From: CF-46 sp042408445
Lineage (GTDB): Bacteria; Chloroflexota; Limnocylindria; Limnocylindrales; CSP1-4
DNA length: 64,000 nt
NCBI GenBank assembly: GCA_042408445.1
Contig: JBHORC010000023.1
Location: forward strand, 62,001-126,000
Reading direction: 5' to 3'
Below are positions 51,413 to 61,095 of this stretch, piece after piece. A program made the translations under genes and the position numbers. Position 1 is the stretch's first letter. Each line of letters begins with the position of its first letter. Under the pieces are notes generated by a model, which searched no databases, was not told where the DNA came from, and saw only the letters and a program-made list of their open reading frames with translations.

Positions 51413-51844
51413 TCAGCTCGGGCGGCCGTTGACGCGCGTCTTCTCCTCGCCACCGGTCGCCTTCCAGGCCGCGTCGATCTCGTCGATCATCGCGAGCAGC
51501 TGGCGAGCGTCCTCGAGGTTCGTCGACGCCTTCACCTTCGAGACCTGCTTCGTCGCGTTCCAGAACAGCTCGTGCAGGTTCGGGACCTTCTCGAGGTGCT
51601 CCGGCTTGAAGTAGTCGTGCCAGAGGACGTCGAGGGCGTGCTTGGCGAGGTCCGCCCGCTCCTCCTTGATGTGGATCGCGCGCGTCGTGAAGGTGGGATC
51701 GCTGTTCGCGCCCATCTTCTCGATGATCTTGTAGCAGGACTCCGCTTCGATCCGTGCCTGCTCCGGGTCGTACACGCCGCAGGGAAGGTCGCAGTGCGCG
51801 TGGACGGTCGTCGACGGGGCGAGGATTCGACTGAGACGGAACAT
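51413..51844 (-). CDS. sodN: nickel-containing superoxide dismutase precursor
   Basis: A 143-residue Ni-SOD. The nickel hook HCDLPCGVYDP begins at residue 17, giving H1, C2, C6 and Y9 of the mature enzyme after cleavage behind a 16-residue leader (MFRLSRILAPSTTVHA). The rest matches the four-helix bundle: EAESCYKIIEKM, RAIHIKEERAD, VLWHDYFKPEHLE and FWNATKQVSKVKA. Destroys superoxide in the cytoplasm, without iron or manganese. The ATG at 51844 has AAGGAG upstream. Confidence 0.97.
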   Translation of the reverse strand: MFRLSRILAPSTTVHAHCDLPCGVYDPEQARIEAESCYKIIEKMGANSDPTFTTRAIHIKEERADLAKHALDVLWHDYFKPEHLEKVPNLHELFWNATKQVSKVKASTNLEDARQLLAMIDEIDAAWKATGGEEKTRVNGRPS

Positions 51845-52023
51845 CGGTCTCCTTCCGGGCATTGAAGGGTGCGCCGACGGATCGCGGGACACTGCGAACC
51901 GGTGCGGTTCTCCGGAGTCTCGGAGCGCGCCCGTCCGCTGTCAAACGACCCGGTCCCCGTGCGCGCGACGAGCCGCCGCGCCGCCCGGCCCCACGAGCAT
52001 TGCCGCGGGTCTGCGCCGTCGAC

Positions 52024-52029
52024 TAGGAT
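52024..52029 (+). promoter_or_regulatory. candidate -10 (TAGGAT) of a long leader RNA
   Basis: TAGGAT would give a leader of about 260 bases before the SPFH gene, unlike the very short leaders elsewhere. Confidence 0.35.
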
Positions 52030-52295
52030 CGCGACAGGCGCTCCCATCAGTGTTCTCCCGGCATCGCCGGGCGTCGTTCTGGCCAGGAGCTCCTTGTGTT
52101 CAGCAGGTTCTCAACCTGCCTCTCCCCGTCGCGTCCGGGTCTGGCCCACGACGCGACCGGGTCCGCGGCTCTGCAGGCTTCGGGCCTCCGCCGCAGCCCC
52201 GGGACCCAGCGCGACGGGCATGTCTACAGCGAACGCCGGCGCCGCCGGCGATCGGGTCGGTCGGGCACGCGACCCAATGATCTGGGGAGGATCGG
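52030..52295 (+). ncRNA. candidate structured RNA / long 5' leader of the SPFH gene
   Basis: Sequence from the candidate promoter to the SPFH start codon, made mainly of the five perfect hairpins listed for the region. It might be a cis-regulatory leader or a free small RNA. Only sequence symmetry supports it. Confidence 0.35.
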
Positions 52296-53159
52296 ATGGA
52301 AGTCGTCATCGCCCTGTTGCTGATCGCGCTCGTGGCGCTCGCCATCCTCAGGCCGGCGGTCCAGATCGTGACGGTCCACGACTACCAGCGCGGCCTCCGC
52401 TACCGCCAGGGCCGGCTCGTCGGGCTCGTGTCGACCGGCTCGCACGTGGCCGTCCGACCGTTCACCGAGATCCACCTGCTCGATGGCCGGCCCACCTCCC
52501 TGACCGTTCCCGCGCAGGAGATCCTCACGGCCGACGGTGTCGCCCTGCGGGTGAGCCTCACCGCGCGGTACGTCGTCGCGGATCCGGTCGCCGCCTTCGC
52601 GAATGACCAGAGCTGGGTCAGCGCCCTGTACCTCGCGCTCCACTCGGGCATCCGACGCGCCCTCGCCGGTCGAACGGCGGACGACGTGCTCGCCGCCCGG
52701 GCGGAGCTCGGGCCGACAGTGGCCGAGGCGATCGCGAGCGACATCGCCCGGATCGGCGTCGAGCTCCTGAGCGTCGACGTCCGCGACATCATGGTGCCGG
52801 GCGAGCTGAAGCGGGCATTCGCGGGGATCGTCGCGGCCCGGCGCGAAGGCGAGGCGGCGCTCGAGCGGGCTCGCGGCGAGACGGCCGCACTTCGCTCGCT
52901 CGCGAACGCCGGCCGGATGGTCGAGGACAGCCCCGGACTCCTCCAGCTCCGGGTCCTCCAGCAGCTCGGCGCGTCGTCCGGGAACACGGTGATGCTCGGC
53001 ATCGGGACGGCGGACGGACGGCTGGATGGAGCGACCGCCCAGGCGATCGGCGCCGCCGCCGCCGCGCGTTCCGCGGGCCCCGCTCAGGTCGGCGATCGCG
53101 ACAGCTCAGCAGGGTCGGGTCGCCCGCGCGGAACCGGACGGCCGCCGGTCGGCGGCTGA
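52296..53159 (+). CDS. SPFH/stomatin-like membrane protein (slipin)
   Basis: A 287-residue protein with one N-terminal span (VVIALLLIALVALAILRPAV) and an SPFH domain: TVHDYQRGLRYRQGRLVGLV, TEIHLLDGRPTSLTVPAQE, ILTADGVALRVSLTARYVV, ALHSGIRRALAGRTADDVL and IGVELLSVDVRDIMVPGELK. Such slipins organise lipid domains and associate with NfeD proteases, but no nfeD gene is adjacent. The last 50 residues are low complexity. GGGGAGG at 52284-52290 supports the ATG. Confidence 0.9.
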   Translation: MEVVIALLLIALVALAILRPAVQIVTVHDYQRGLRYRQGRLVGLVSTGSHVAVRPFTEIHLLDGRPTSLTVPAQEILTADGVALRVSLTARYVVADPVAAFANDQSWVSALYLALHSGIRRALAGRTADDVLAARAELGPTVAEAIASDIARIGVELLSVDVRDIMVPGELKRAFAGIVAARREGEAALERARGETAALRSLANAGRMVEDSPGLLQLRVLQQLGASSGNTVMLGIGTADGRLDGATAQAIGAAAAARSAGPAQVGDRDSSAGSGRPRGTGRPPVGG

Positions 53160-53191
53160 CGAGCACCCGGGTCGACGGCTGATCCGACGGC

Positions 53192-53197
53192 TATCAT
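53192..53197 (+). promoter_or_regulatory. leaderless -10 (TATCAT)
   Basis: TATCAT ends 6 bases before the GTG at 53204. Confidence 0.6.
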
Positions 53198-53203
53198 CGG
53201 CGG

Positions 53204-54583
53204 GTGACTGGACGAGGCGTGCCCCTCGCGGACGGAGCACCCGCCTGCCCGTTCGTTGCGTTCGAGGACGACCGAGACGAGCGGGCCTCGGTCCCGGACC
53301 ATCGCCATCGCTGCTATGCCGAGTCCCGGCCGGCCCCGCGCGCGCTGGCCCACCAGGAGGCGTACTGCCTCTCGAGCGCGTTTCCCGTCTGCCCGACCTT
53401 CCAGGATTGGGCGCGACGCGAGGCGGCTCGAGCGCGCGGAGCGAGCGACCGCGACGGACGCCGACCCGCCCCGGCGGCGGAGCGCGAACGCGTTGCGGAG
53501 GCGGGTCTCGGGCTCGCGGCCGCGGCCGCGGCCGCCACCGCGCGCGGCTCGGACGACGAGGCCGCGGACGACGTCGACGCTGACCTGGGAGGCGGTCCCG
53601 ACGACGGCGCGACCCCCGGCTCCGACGCGCGCCACCGCGAGCCATCGGTCCACGACGGTCCCGTCGACGACGACGATGATCGCGGACTCGCCGGGGCGGA
53701 CGCGGCGGACCTCGCCTCAGCCGAGGAACGTGAGGCGGTCCGTCGCAACCCGCCGCGCGACTGGTCGGCGCCCCCGCCCTGGCTCGCCTCGTCCGAGCGT
53801 GGCCACGGTCAGGACGAGGACCCCTCCGCGCCGCCGTTTCTCGGCCGTCGTGCGTCGAGCCCGGGCCAGGGTCTCGCCGGAAGTGCGGCCGATCGCCTCG
53901 CCGGCGGTGACACGGGTCCGGAGGATGACGCCGACTCGGGCATGTGGGTCAGCAGCGCGACCGCGCGACCCGTCCGCGCCGAGCCTCCGCGCCGATCGCA
54001 GCCAACCGCGCCGATCCCCGCCGACGACCCAGACGACCTCGACCCCGGCGATGAGGACGTCGAGGATGGCGAGCCGCGCCGGCCGGCTCGTCGGTCGCGC
54101 GCCTACGCCCAGCATCTCGGCGGCCCGAACTCGCCGGATTGGGAGCGGCCACGCCGGTACGAGGCCTATCCCACGATCCGGAGCCGCGTCGGCGTGCCGC
54201 AGGTTCCTCGCCTCGCGCTGACGGCCGGCGCGATCGTCCTGATCGCGCTGGCGCTCCTCTTCCTGCCGAGCCTCCTGAATCTCGGTGGGGGTGGCACCGG
54301 CTCGGGGCCTGTTGGAAGCGCGGCTCCCTCGGGCCGAACCGCGGCGCCGTCCCTCGCCTCGACCCAGCCGGCCGCTCCGACGCCGGTCGTCTACACGATC
54401 AAGAAGGGCGACACGCTCTCGAAGATCGCGACGCGGAACGGGCTGACGGTCGACGAGCTGCTCAAGGCGAACCCGAGCATCAAGGACCCGAACAAGGTGT
54501 CCCTGGGGCAGCAGATCATCATCCCGACGCCGAGCCAGGCGTCCGACGACGCGGGCTCCGGGACGGCGTCGGAGGCGCCGTAG
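53204..54583 (+). CDS. membrane protein: four-Cys N-terminal domain, disordered linker, TM, LysM
   Basis: A 459-residue protein in four parts. Residues 10-70 hold a compact cysteine motif: C15 (ACPFVAFEDD), C37 (HRHRCYAE), C55 (HQEAYCLSS) and C63 (VCPTFQDW) with nearby His; it could bind zinc or an iron-sulfur cluster. About 75-330 is Asp/Ala/Pro-rich and probably disordered. One span follows (about 336-358), and residues 394-442 are a LysM domain (VVYTIKKGDTLSKIATRNGL). So the Cys domain lies in the cytoplasm and LysM outside on peptidoglycan. It links a cytoplasmic sensor or redox unit to the wall. I recall similar N-termini in Chloroflexota, without a named family. Confidence 0.82.
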   Translation: MTGRGVPLADGAPACPFVAFEDDRDERASVPDHRHRCYAESRPAPRALAHQEAYCLSSAFPVCPTFQDWARREAARARGASDRDGRRPAPAAERERVAEAGLGLAAAAAAATARGSDDEAADDVDADLGGGPDDGATPGSDARHREPSVHDGPVDDDDDRGLAGADAADLASAEEREAVRRNPPRDWSAPPPWLASSERGHGQDEDPSAPPFLGRRASSPGQGLAGSAADRLAGGDTGPEDDADSGMWVSSATARPVRAEPPRRSQPTAPIPADDPDDLDPGDEDVEDGEPRRPARRSRAYAQHLGGPNSPDWERPRRYEAYPTIRSRVGVPQVPRLALTAGAIVLIALALLFLPSLLNLGGGGTGSGPVGSAAPSGRTAAPSLASTQPAAPTPVVYTIKKGDTLSKIATRNGLTVDELLKANPSIKDPNKVSLGQQIIIPTPSQASDDAGSGTASEAP

Positions 54584-54638
54584 GCGACGCGGGGTCGGGC
54601 CACGCCGCGCGCGCCCCAGCGGTCGGGCGCCGCGCCGG

Positions 54639-54968
54639 CTAGCGAGGCGCGAGGTTGATCGAGGTGATCTTGCCGGCCTCGACGCGGAACGTGGCATCGA
54701 GGTGGAGTGACGGCGCGCCGGGCCGGACCACGAGCACATCCGCCTCGTACGTGTTGCCGGTGTCCCGGACCTCGCCGGGGATCATCCGCAGGCCGGCGTC
54801 ACCGCGCAGGAACCAGCCGCCCACCCGCTCGACGCCGCGGAGCGTCTGGGCGCTGTCGCCCACATGGATCCGCATCTCGGCGTTCTCCGCCATCAGCCCG
54901 ACCGCGCCTTCGCGATTCCCCGCGTTCAGCAGCTCGAAGAACGCATCCATCGTGTCGACTGCACCCAT
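54639..54968 (-). CDS. SnoaL-like / NTF2-fold small protein
   Basis: A 109-residue protein: MDAFFELLNAGNREGAVGLM, NAEMRIHVGDSAQTLRGVERV, GWFLRGDAGLR and SLHLDATFRVEAGKI fit the cone-shaped NTF2/SnoaL fold, whose members are isomerases, hydrolases or ligand carriers. The ATG at 54968 is chosen because TACACT ends 6 bases upstream; an extra 24 residues at an earlier codon are unlikely. Function unknown. Confidence 0.75.
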   Translation of the reverse strand: MGAVDTMDAFFELLNAGNREGAVGLMAENAEMRIHVGDSAQTLRGVERVGGWFLRGDAGLRMIPGEVRDTGNTYEADVLVVRPGAPSLHLDATFRVEAGKITSINLAPR

Positions 54969-54974
54969 GGCCCG

Positions 54975-54980
54975 AGTGTA
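54975..54980 (-). promoter_or_regulatory. leaderless -10 (TACACT, minus strand)
   Basis: TACACT ends 6 bases before the ATG at 54968. Confidence 0.6.
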
Positions 54981-55070
54981 CCCGGCACGATCCCGGGACG
55001 CCGTTCGCGCCGGCCGGCCCGCTGAGCCCGCTGAGCCCAAGGGCCGAGCGCGTCAGGCGAAGCAACCCGC

Positions 55071-56816
<1,746 letters not shown>

Positions 56817-56823
56817 CGTGGTC

Positions 56824-56829
56824 AGCCTA
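56824..56829 (-). promoter_or_regulatory. leaderless -10 (TAGGCT, minus strand)
   Basis: TAGGCT ends 7 bases before the ATG at 56816; it overlaps the lysA stop codon. Confidence 0.55.
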
Positions 56830-58137
56830 CTGCCCGACGATCCGACCGGCGGACCCGCGTCGCCGCGCGAGCACGAGACCGCCGTCCAATGTCCGCGTGA
56901 CCTGCGGCGGCCGCGGCCGGCCGTTGTATGTCGAGGATTGGCTCGCGGCGTAGGCACCCGCGTCGCGGATCGCGACGAGGTCGCCGCGGCGGAGCGGGGG
57001 AAGGCGATGCTCACCCAGCTCGTCGGTGGACTCGCAGATCGGACCGTGGACCGCGACGACGTCCGTTCCCGGCGCTTCGGCCGCCGATCCAGCCGCCGCG
57101 ACCGGGGCGAGCGGCTCGCCGAGCGACGTCAGGGCGACGATCGCGTGCCGCGCCCCGTAGAGCGCAGGCCGGATCAGCTCCGTCATCCCCGTGTCCAGCA
57201 CGACCTGCCGACCGCCACGCTCGCGGACGTGGAGGACCGTGCCGACGAGCCAGCCGGCCCCCGCCACGAGGAACCGGCCTGGCTCGATCGCGAACCGGTC
57301 CGGCCGGCGGTCCGCCGGGATCGTCTCCAGCAACGCGGGCAGCTCCCGCGCGAACCGTGCCGGCCCCGGTCCGGTGACGCCGGACGGTGGGACGGGGAAG
57401 CCGCCGCCGACATCGATCGTGTCAAAGCTCGGGAGGCCGCCTCGCAGCAGGCCGACCACCGCGAGGCCGCGACGCACGGCCTCGCGCCATGCGTCGACGG
57501 CGCCGAGCTGCGATCCGACGTGAAGGTGGACGCCGCGTGGCCGGATGCGGCCACCGGTCGCTGCGAGCCGCTCGACCACCGCCGTGAGCTCCGTCTCGGT
57601 CATCCCGAACTTCGAGCCGCCGCGACCCACGGCGAGACCTTCCTCGGTCTCGGGCGCGACGTCCGGGTTGAGCCGGACGAGCACGTCGAGCGGGGGACGC
57701 CCATGGACGCCGAGCCGGACCCGGGCCTCGATCCGGAGGAGCGCGTCCGCCTCGTCGGCGGACTCGATCGCGAGCCAGCGCGGCGGCACCCCGTCGGCCG
57801 CGGCCGCGACGGCCGCGCGGAGATCGGCATCGGTCTTGCCGATTCCCTCGAACGTGATGCGGTGGTTCGGGACCCCCGCCGCGCGGGCGATCGCCCATTC
57901 GCCGCGCGACACGACGTTCGCGCCGAGACCGCGGTCCGCACGTGTGACGAGCGCCACGACCGACGGGACGTCATTGGCCTTGACCGAGTACTGCCGGATC
58001 CAGGGGTCCGGGAACGCCTCGCGCAGCTCGCCGGCGGCGGCCGCGATCGTCGTCTCATCGGTGAGGTACAGCGGCGTTCCGAACCGGACGGCCGCGGTCC
58101 GCAGGGCGTCGCCGATGTCGGCGAGCCGGTCGATCAC
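56827..58137 (-). CDS. lysA: diaminopimelate decarboxylase
   Basis: A 436-residue PLP decarboxylase with the full LysA pattern: RQYSVKAND (PLP Lys, about 45), GVHLHVGSQLG, IDVGGGFPVP, IEPGRFLV, the substrate loop GMTELIRPALYGARHAI, GPICESTDELG with the subunit-sharing Cys and the C-terminal AGAYAASQSSTYNGRPRPP. It removes CO2 from meso-DAP to give lysine. It lies 3 bases after the holin-like gene on the minus strand and far from the dap cluster at 0-4 kb. The GTG start is the only one consistent with the spacing. Confidence 0.96.
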   Translation of the reverse strand: MIDRLADIGDALRTAAVRFGTPLYLTDETTIAAAAGELREAFPDPWIRQYSVKANDVPSVVALVTRADRGLGANVVSRGEWAIARAAGVPNHRITFEGIGKTDADLRAAVAAAADGVPPRWLAIESADEADALLRIEARVRLGVHGRPPLDVLVRLNPDVAPETEEGLAVGRGGSKFGMTETELTAVVERLAATGGRIRPRGVHLHVGSQLGAVDAWREAVRRGLAVVGLLRGGLPSFDTIDVGGGFPVPPSGVTGPGPARFARELPALLETIPADRRPDRFAIEPGRFLVAGAGWLVGTVLHVRERGGRQVVLDTGMTELIRPALYGARHAIVALTSLGEPLAPVAAAGSAAEAPGTDVVAVHGPICESTDELGEHRLPPLRRGDLVAIRDAGAYAASQSSTYNGRPRPPQVTRTLDGGLVLARRRGSAGRIVGQ

Positions 58138-58140
58138 CGC

Positions 58141-58548
58141 CTAGAGCATCTTCCGCGGGGTGAGCGCGACGCTCGCCAGCGTCGAGACGACGCTGATGAT
58201 GATCGCCGCGAGGAGCGCGCCGACGATCGCGTCGGAGTTGATCGTCGGCGGGAACGTGCCGAGCTTGAAGCCGAGCTTCAGGGTGTCGGAGAGCAGGGCC
58301 GTCAGCAGCAGCATCGCCGCATTGATCACGAAGCCGACCAGGCCGAGGGTGAGCAGCCCGATCGGCATCGAGAGCGCCTTGACGATCGGCTTGATGTAGC
58401 TGTTCACGAGCGCGAACACCAGGGCGACGGCGAGCAGCTTCCACCAGTCGTTGCCCCAGTTGAACGACAGGAGCTTCGTCGGCAGGACCTTCACCGCGAC
58501 GAACAGGGCGGCGGCGTTGATGAGGATGCGGATGACGAGCTCGACCAT
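58141..58548 (-). CDS. phage holin family IV-like four-span membrane protein
   Basis: A 135-residue membrane protein with four predicted spans (ELVIRILINAAALFVAV, LLAVALVFALVNSYI, IGLLTLGLVGFVINAAMLL, AIVGALLAAIIISVVSTL). The LVNSYIKPIVKALSMPIGLLT stretch is typical of the mycobacterial four-span holin superfamily. In free-living bacteria these are chromosomal and not viral; their role is unknown. A GGAGGG site precedes the ATG. It sits 3 bases before lysA. Confidence 0.88.
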   Translation of the reverse strand: MVELVIRILINAAALFVAVKVLPTKLLSFNWGNDWWKLLAVALVFALVNSYIKPIVKALSMPIGLLTLGLVGFVINAAMLLLTALLSDTLKLGFKLGTFPPTINSDAIVGALLAAIIISVVSTLASVALTPRKML

Positions 58549-58619
58549 GGGTCCCTCCGATCGCGAGCGGCTGCCGGCCGATCCGATCCGGCGGCGGGAT
58601 CATCGCAGATGGCGGACGG

Positions 58620-59219
58620 TCAGCGCGTCAGGGACTGCTCCAGGCCGGCCTTGACCCGTGGCCACTCGTCGTCGATGACGCTGTAGTAGGCCGAGTGCCG
58701 CATTCGTCCGCCGGGCATGACCATGTGGTTCCGGAAGATCCCCTCGAATGTGGCGCCGATCCCGAGCAGCGCCGTGCGCGACGGCTCGTTGAGCGAGTCG
58801 GTCTTGAACTCGACCCGTCGGCAGCCCAGCGTCTCGAACGCGTGCGTGAGCATCAGGAGCTTCGCCTCCCGGTTGGCGCCAGTGCGCTGCCAGGCGGGGG
58901 CGACCCACGTCCAGCCGATCTCGAGGCGGCGATGCTCCAGCACGATGTTCATGTAGCGGCTGCTGCCGATCGGCCGGCCGGTCGACGCGTCCAGCGTCGC
59001 GAACGGCATCTCCGCTCCGGTCTCGCGCCCGGCGAGCGCCGCTTCGGCCCACGCCCGCAGATCCGCCTCCGACGTGGGGCGGGCGAGCGTCCATTGCCAG
59101 ATCGCCGGCTCCAGCCCGACCTCGGCGAGCGCCGGGACGTGTTCGAGCGACAGCGGTTCCAGGACGACACGGCTGCCGCGGAGCGTGACGGGCTCGACGC
59201 GGAGCGGGCTGACGGCCAT
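58620..59219 (-). CDS. GNAT-family N-acetyltransferase (RimJ/RimL-like)
   Basis: A 199-residue acetyltransferase: VTLRGSRVVLEPLSLEHVPAL, IGSSRYMNIVLEHRRLEIGW, PAWQRTGANREAKLLMLTHAF (acetyl-CoA loop) and CRRVEFKTDSLNEPSRTALL match the RimJ/RimL subgroup. Acceptor unknown: ribosomal protein N-terminus, other protein or antibiotic. The ATG at 59219 has TACCAT 6 bases upstream. The next gene (holin-like) is 72 bases away and has its own ribosome-binding site. Confidence 0.92.
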   Translation of the reverse strand: MAVSPLRVEPVTLRGSRVVLEPLSLEHVPALAEVGLEPAIWQWTLARPTSEADLRAWAEAALAGRETGAEMPFATLDASTGRPIGSSRYMNIVLEHRRLEIGWTWVAPAWQRTGANREAKLLMLTHAFETLGCRRVEFKTDSLNEPSRTALLGIGATFEGIFRNHMVMPGGRMRHSAYYSVIDDEWPRVKAGLEQSLTR

Positions 59220-59225
59220 CGGCGG

Positions 59226-59231
59226 ATGGTA
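59226..59231 (-). promoter_or_regulatory. leaderless -10 (TACCAT, minus strand)
   Basis: TACCAT ends 6 bases before the ATG at 59219. Confidence 0.6.
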
Positions 59232-59259
59232 GCGCCGCCGGTGGCGCGGCGGGCCCGGC

Positions 59260-59265
59260 TAGACT
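59260..59265 (+). promoter_or_regulatory. candidate -10 (TAGACT) of the DUF885 gene
   Basis: TAGACT in a GCTAGACTTTC context, 30 bases before the TTG start; leader of about 20 bases with GGAG. Confidence 0.5.
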
Positions 59266-59295
59266 TTCCGTCCGAACCCCATCGGAGCGAGCACC

Positions 59296-61041
59296 TTGAC
59301 CCAGTTCGCCACGTCCGTCGACGCATTCCTCGACGCGCTCTTTGCCCTCGACCCGATCCTCGCCACGGGCGTCGGGCATCACGTCCACGACGGCGAGTGG
59401 CCGGACCTGTCCGCCGCCGGCCGCGATCGCCGGCTGGCGTTCGTGGATGAATGGTCGGCGACGTTCGCGGGTCTGGACGACGCAACCCTGACGACGGACG
59501 AACGGGTCGACCGCGACCTCCTCCTCGCCGAGCTCGAATCGCAACGGTTCGGCGACACCGAGCTTCGGGAGGAATGCTGGAGCCCGCTGTGGTGGGTGTA
59601 CCTCGTGGGCGAGGGCTTCTTCGCCCTCCTGTCGCGCGACTTCGCACCGCTCGCGGACCGTCTCGGGACGATCGCCAGCCGCGCGGAGCGTCTGCCGGCC
59701 GTGCTCGACGCGGCCCGCGAGGTGCTCGTCGGGATCGAAGGCCGGCCGATCGATCGCCTGCACGCCGAAAAGGCGCTCGAGCAGTGGCCGGGCCTGATCT
59801 CGATCGTGGACGAGGCGATCGAGACGGGCGAGGCGGCGGCGATGCCTGCCGGTGTGCTCGCCCGCCTCCGCGCCGGTCGTGACGTGGCCGCGGAGGCGCT
59901 CGGCGCGTTCGAGGCCCACATCCGCGACGGACTGCTGCCGGACGCCGAGGGCGAGGGCCGTCTCGGCGAGGAGCTGTTCGCCCGGAAGATGGCCCACACG
60001 ATGCGCGACCCCGGCATGACGCCGGACCGCATTCGCGAGCACGCCGAGCGGGAGTTCGCCGCGGTCCGGGGCGAGATGATCCGGATCGCCCGCGACATCG
60101 CTCCGCGCTGGCTCGGCGAAGGCGGCCTGCCGAGCAGTGACGACGCCGTCGTCCGGGCCGTCCTCGATGCGATCGCCGTCGAGCATCCGGATCGCCGCGA
60201 GCTCGTGGACTTCTGCCGGGCGGAGCTCGAGCGGGTCGAGGCGTTCTGCCGGGAGCGCGATCTCATCGGCCTCGCCGACGAGCCGCTCGAGATCCGCTGG
60301 ACGCCCGTGTTCCTCCGCGCGTTCGGCGGCGCGATGCTGAACTCGCCCGGCCCGCTCGATCGTGGCCAGAAGTCGATCTTCCTCATCACCCCGATCGAGG
60401 ACGACGCCACGCCGCAGCAGGTCGAGTCGCACCTCCGCGAGGACAACGACCGGATGCTCCGGCTGCTGACGATCCACGAGGCGGTGCCTGGTCATTACCT
60501 CCAGGGCGTCTTCGCGAACCGTTGTCCCTCGATCGCCCGGGCGATCTTCTGGAGCGGCGTCTACGCCGAGGGCTGGGCCGTCTACGTCACCCAGGTGATG
60601 ATGGACGAGGGTTACGGCGCGGACGATCCCGCGCTCCTCCTCACCCACTGGAAGTTCTATCTCCGCTCGGTCATCAACGCCCTCATCGACGTCGGCATCC
60701 ATGCCGGTGGCATGACCGAGGACGAGGCGATCGCCCTGATGGTCGAGGGCGGCTTCCAGGAGGAGGCCGCGGCGAGGTCGAAATACGATCGGGCCAGGCT
60801 GTCATCCACGCAGCTGTCGACGTATTTCGTCGGCTCGCTGGCGTTCTGGGAGCTCGAGCACGAGGCGCGGGTCCGGGCGGCGATCACCGCCGGGGCAGAC
60901 CCCTCGGCGGTCCCCGAACCGGCGGTCGTCGGCGGCTACGGCCCGACCCCCGGCTTCGTCTACCGGGAGCACCTCGAGGCGTGCCTCGTCCACGGGTCGC
61001 CGCCGATGCCACTGCTCCGCCGGCTCGTCCTCGGCGAGTAG
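59296..61041 (+). CDS. DUF885 metallopeptidase-like protein
   Basis: A 581-residue protein of the DUF885 family, which shares a fold with M2/M32-type carboxypeptidases. The metal motif is HEAVPGHYLQ (an HExxxGH form, around residue 395), followed by a Glu-containing SGVYAEGWAVYVTQVM. The alpha-helical N-terminal half is rich in Glu and Arg. No signal peptide. Probably a cytoplasmic peptidase; substrates unknown. The TTG start is preceded by GGAG (59284-59287). Confidence 0.92.
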   Translation: MTQFATSVDAFLDALFALDPILATGVGHHVHDGEWPDLSAAGRDRRLAFVDEWSATFAGLDDATLTTDERVDRDLLLAELESQRFGDTELREECWSPLWWVYLVGEGFFALLSRDFAPLADRLGTIASRAERLPAVLDAAREVLVGIEGRPIDRLHAEKALEQWPGLISIVDEAIETGEAAAMPAGVLARLRAGRDVAAEALGAFEAHIRDGLLPDAEGEGRLGEELFARKMAHTMRDPGMTPDRIREHAEREFAAVRGEMIRIARDIAPRWLGEGGLPSSDDAVVRAVLDAIAVEHPDRRELVDFCRAELERVEAFCRERDLIGLADEPLEIRWTPVFLRAFGGAMLNSPGPLDRGQKSIFLITPIEDDATPQQVESHLREDNDRMLRLLTIHEAVPGHYLQGVFANRCPSIARAIFWSGVYAEGWAVYVTQVMMDEGYGADDPALLLTHWKFYLRSVINALIDVGIHAGGMTEDEAIALMVEGGFQEEAAARSKYDRARLSSTQLSTYFVGSLAFWELEHEARVRAAITAGADPSAVPEPAVVGGYGPTPGFVYREHLEACLVHGSPPMPLLRRLVLGE

Positions 61042-61095
61042 CCTGGGCCGCGGGGATCCACGGGGCGTGGCGGCAGGCGGGCCAGATGCGGGCGG

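Larger units (their letters stand above)
51845..52295. other. 451-base non-coding region with several perfect hairpins
   Basis: No gene on either strand is convincing. A TAGGAT hexamer at 52024-52029 could start a rightward transcript. From 52057 on there are five hairpins: CCCGGC-ATC-GCCGGG, GCAGGTT-CTC-AACCTGC (52103-52119), GTCGCGTC...GACGCGAC (52128-52157), a TTCG-capped stem (about 52170-52200) and CGCCGGC-GCC-GCCGGCG (52234-52250). No match to a known RNA family was recognised. Confidence 0.6.

Noticed and set aside
52050..52280. A 76-codon gene in the region before the SPFH gene
   Set aside because: Translation is Arg/Pro-rich with no signal or domain and no ribosome-binding site; the hairpins explain the region better.
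58141..58548. A prophage remnant because of the holin-like gene
   Set aside because: There is no endolysin, integrase or phage structural gene nearby, and the four-span holin family is common on chromosomes.
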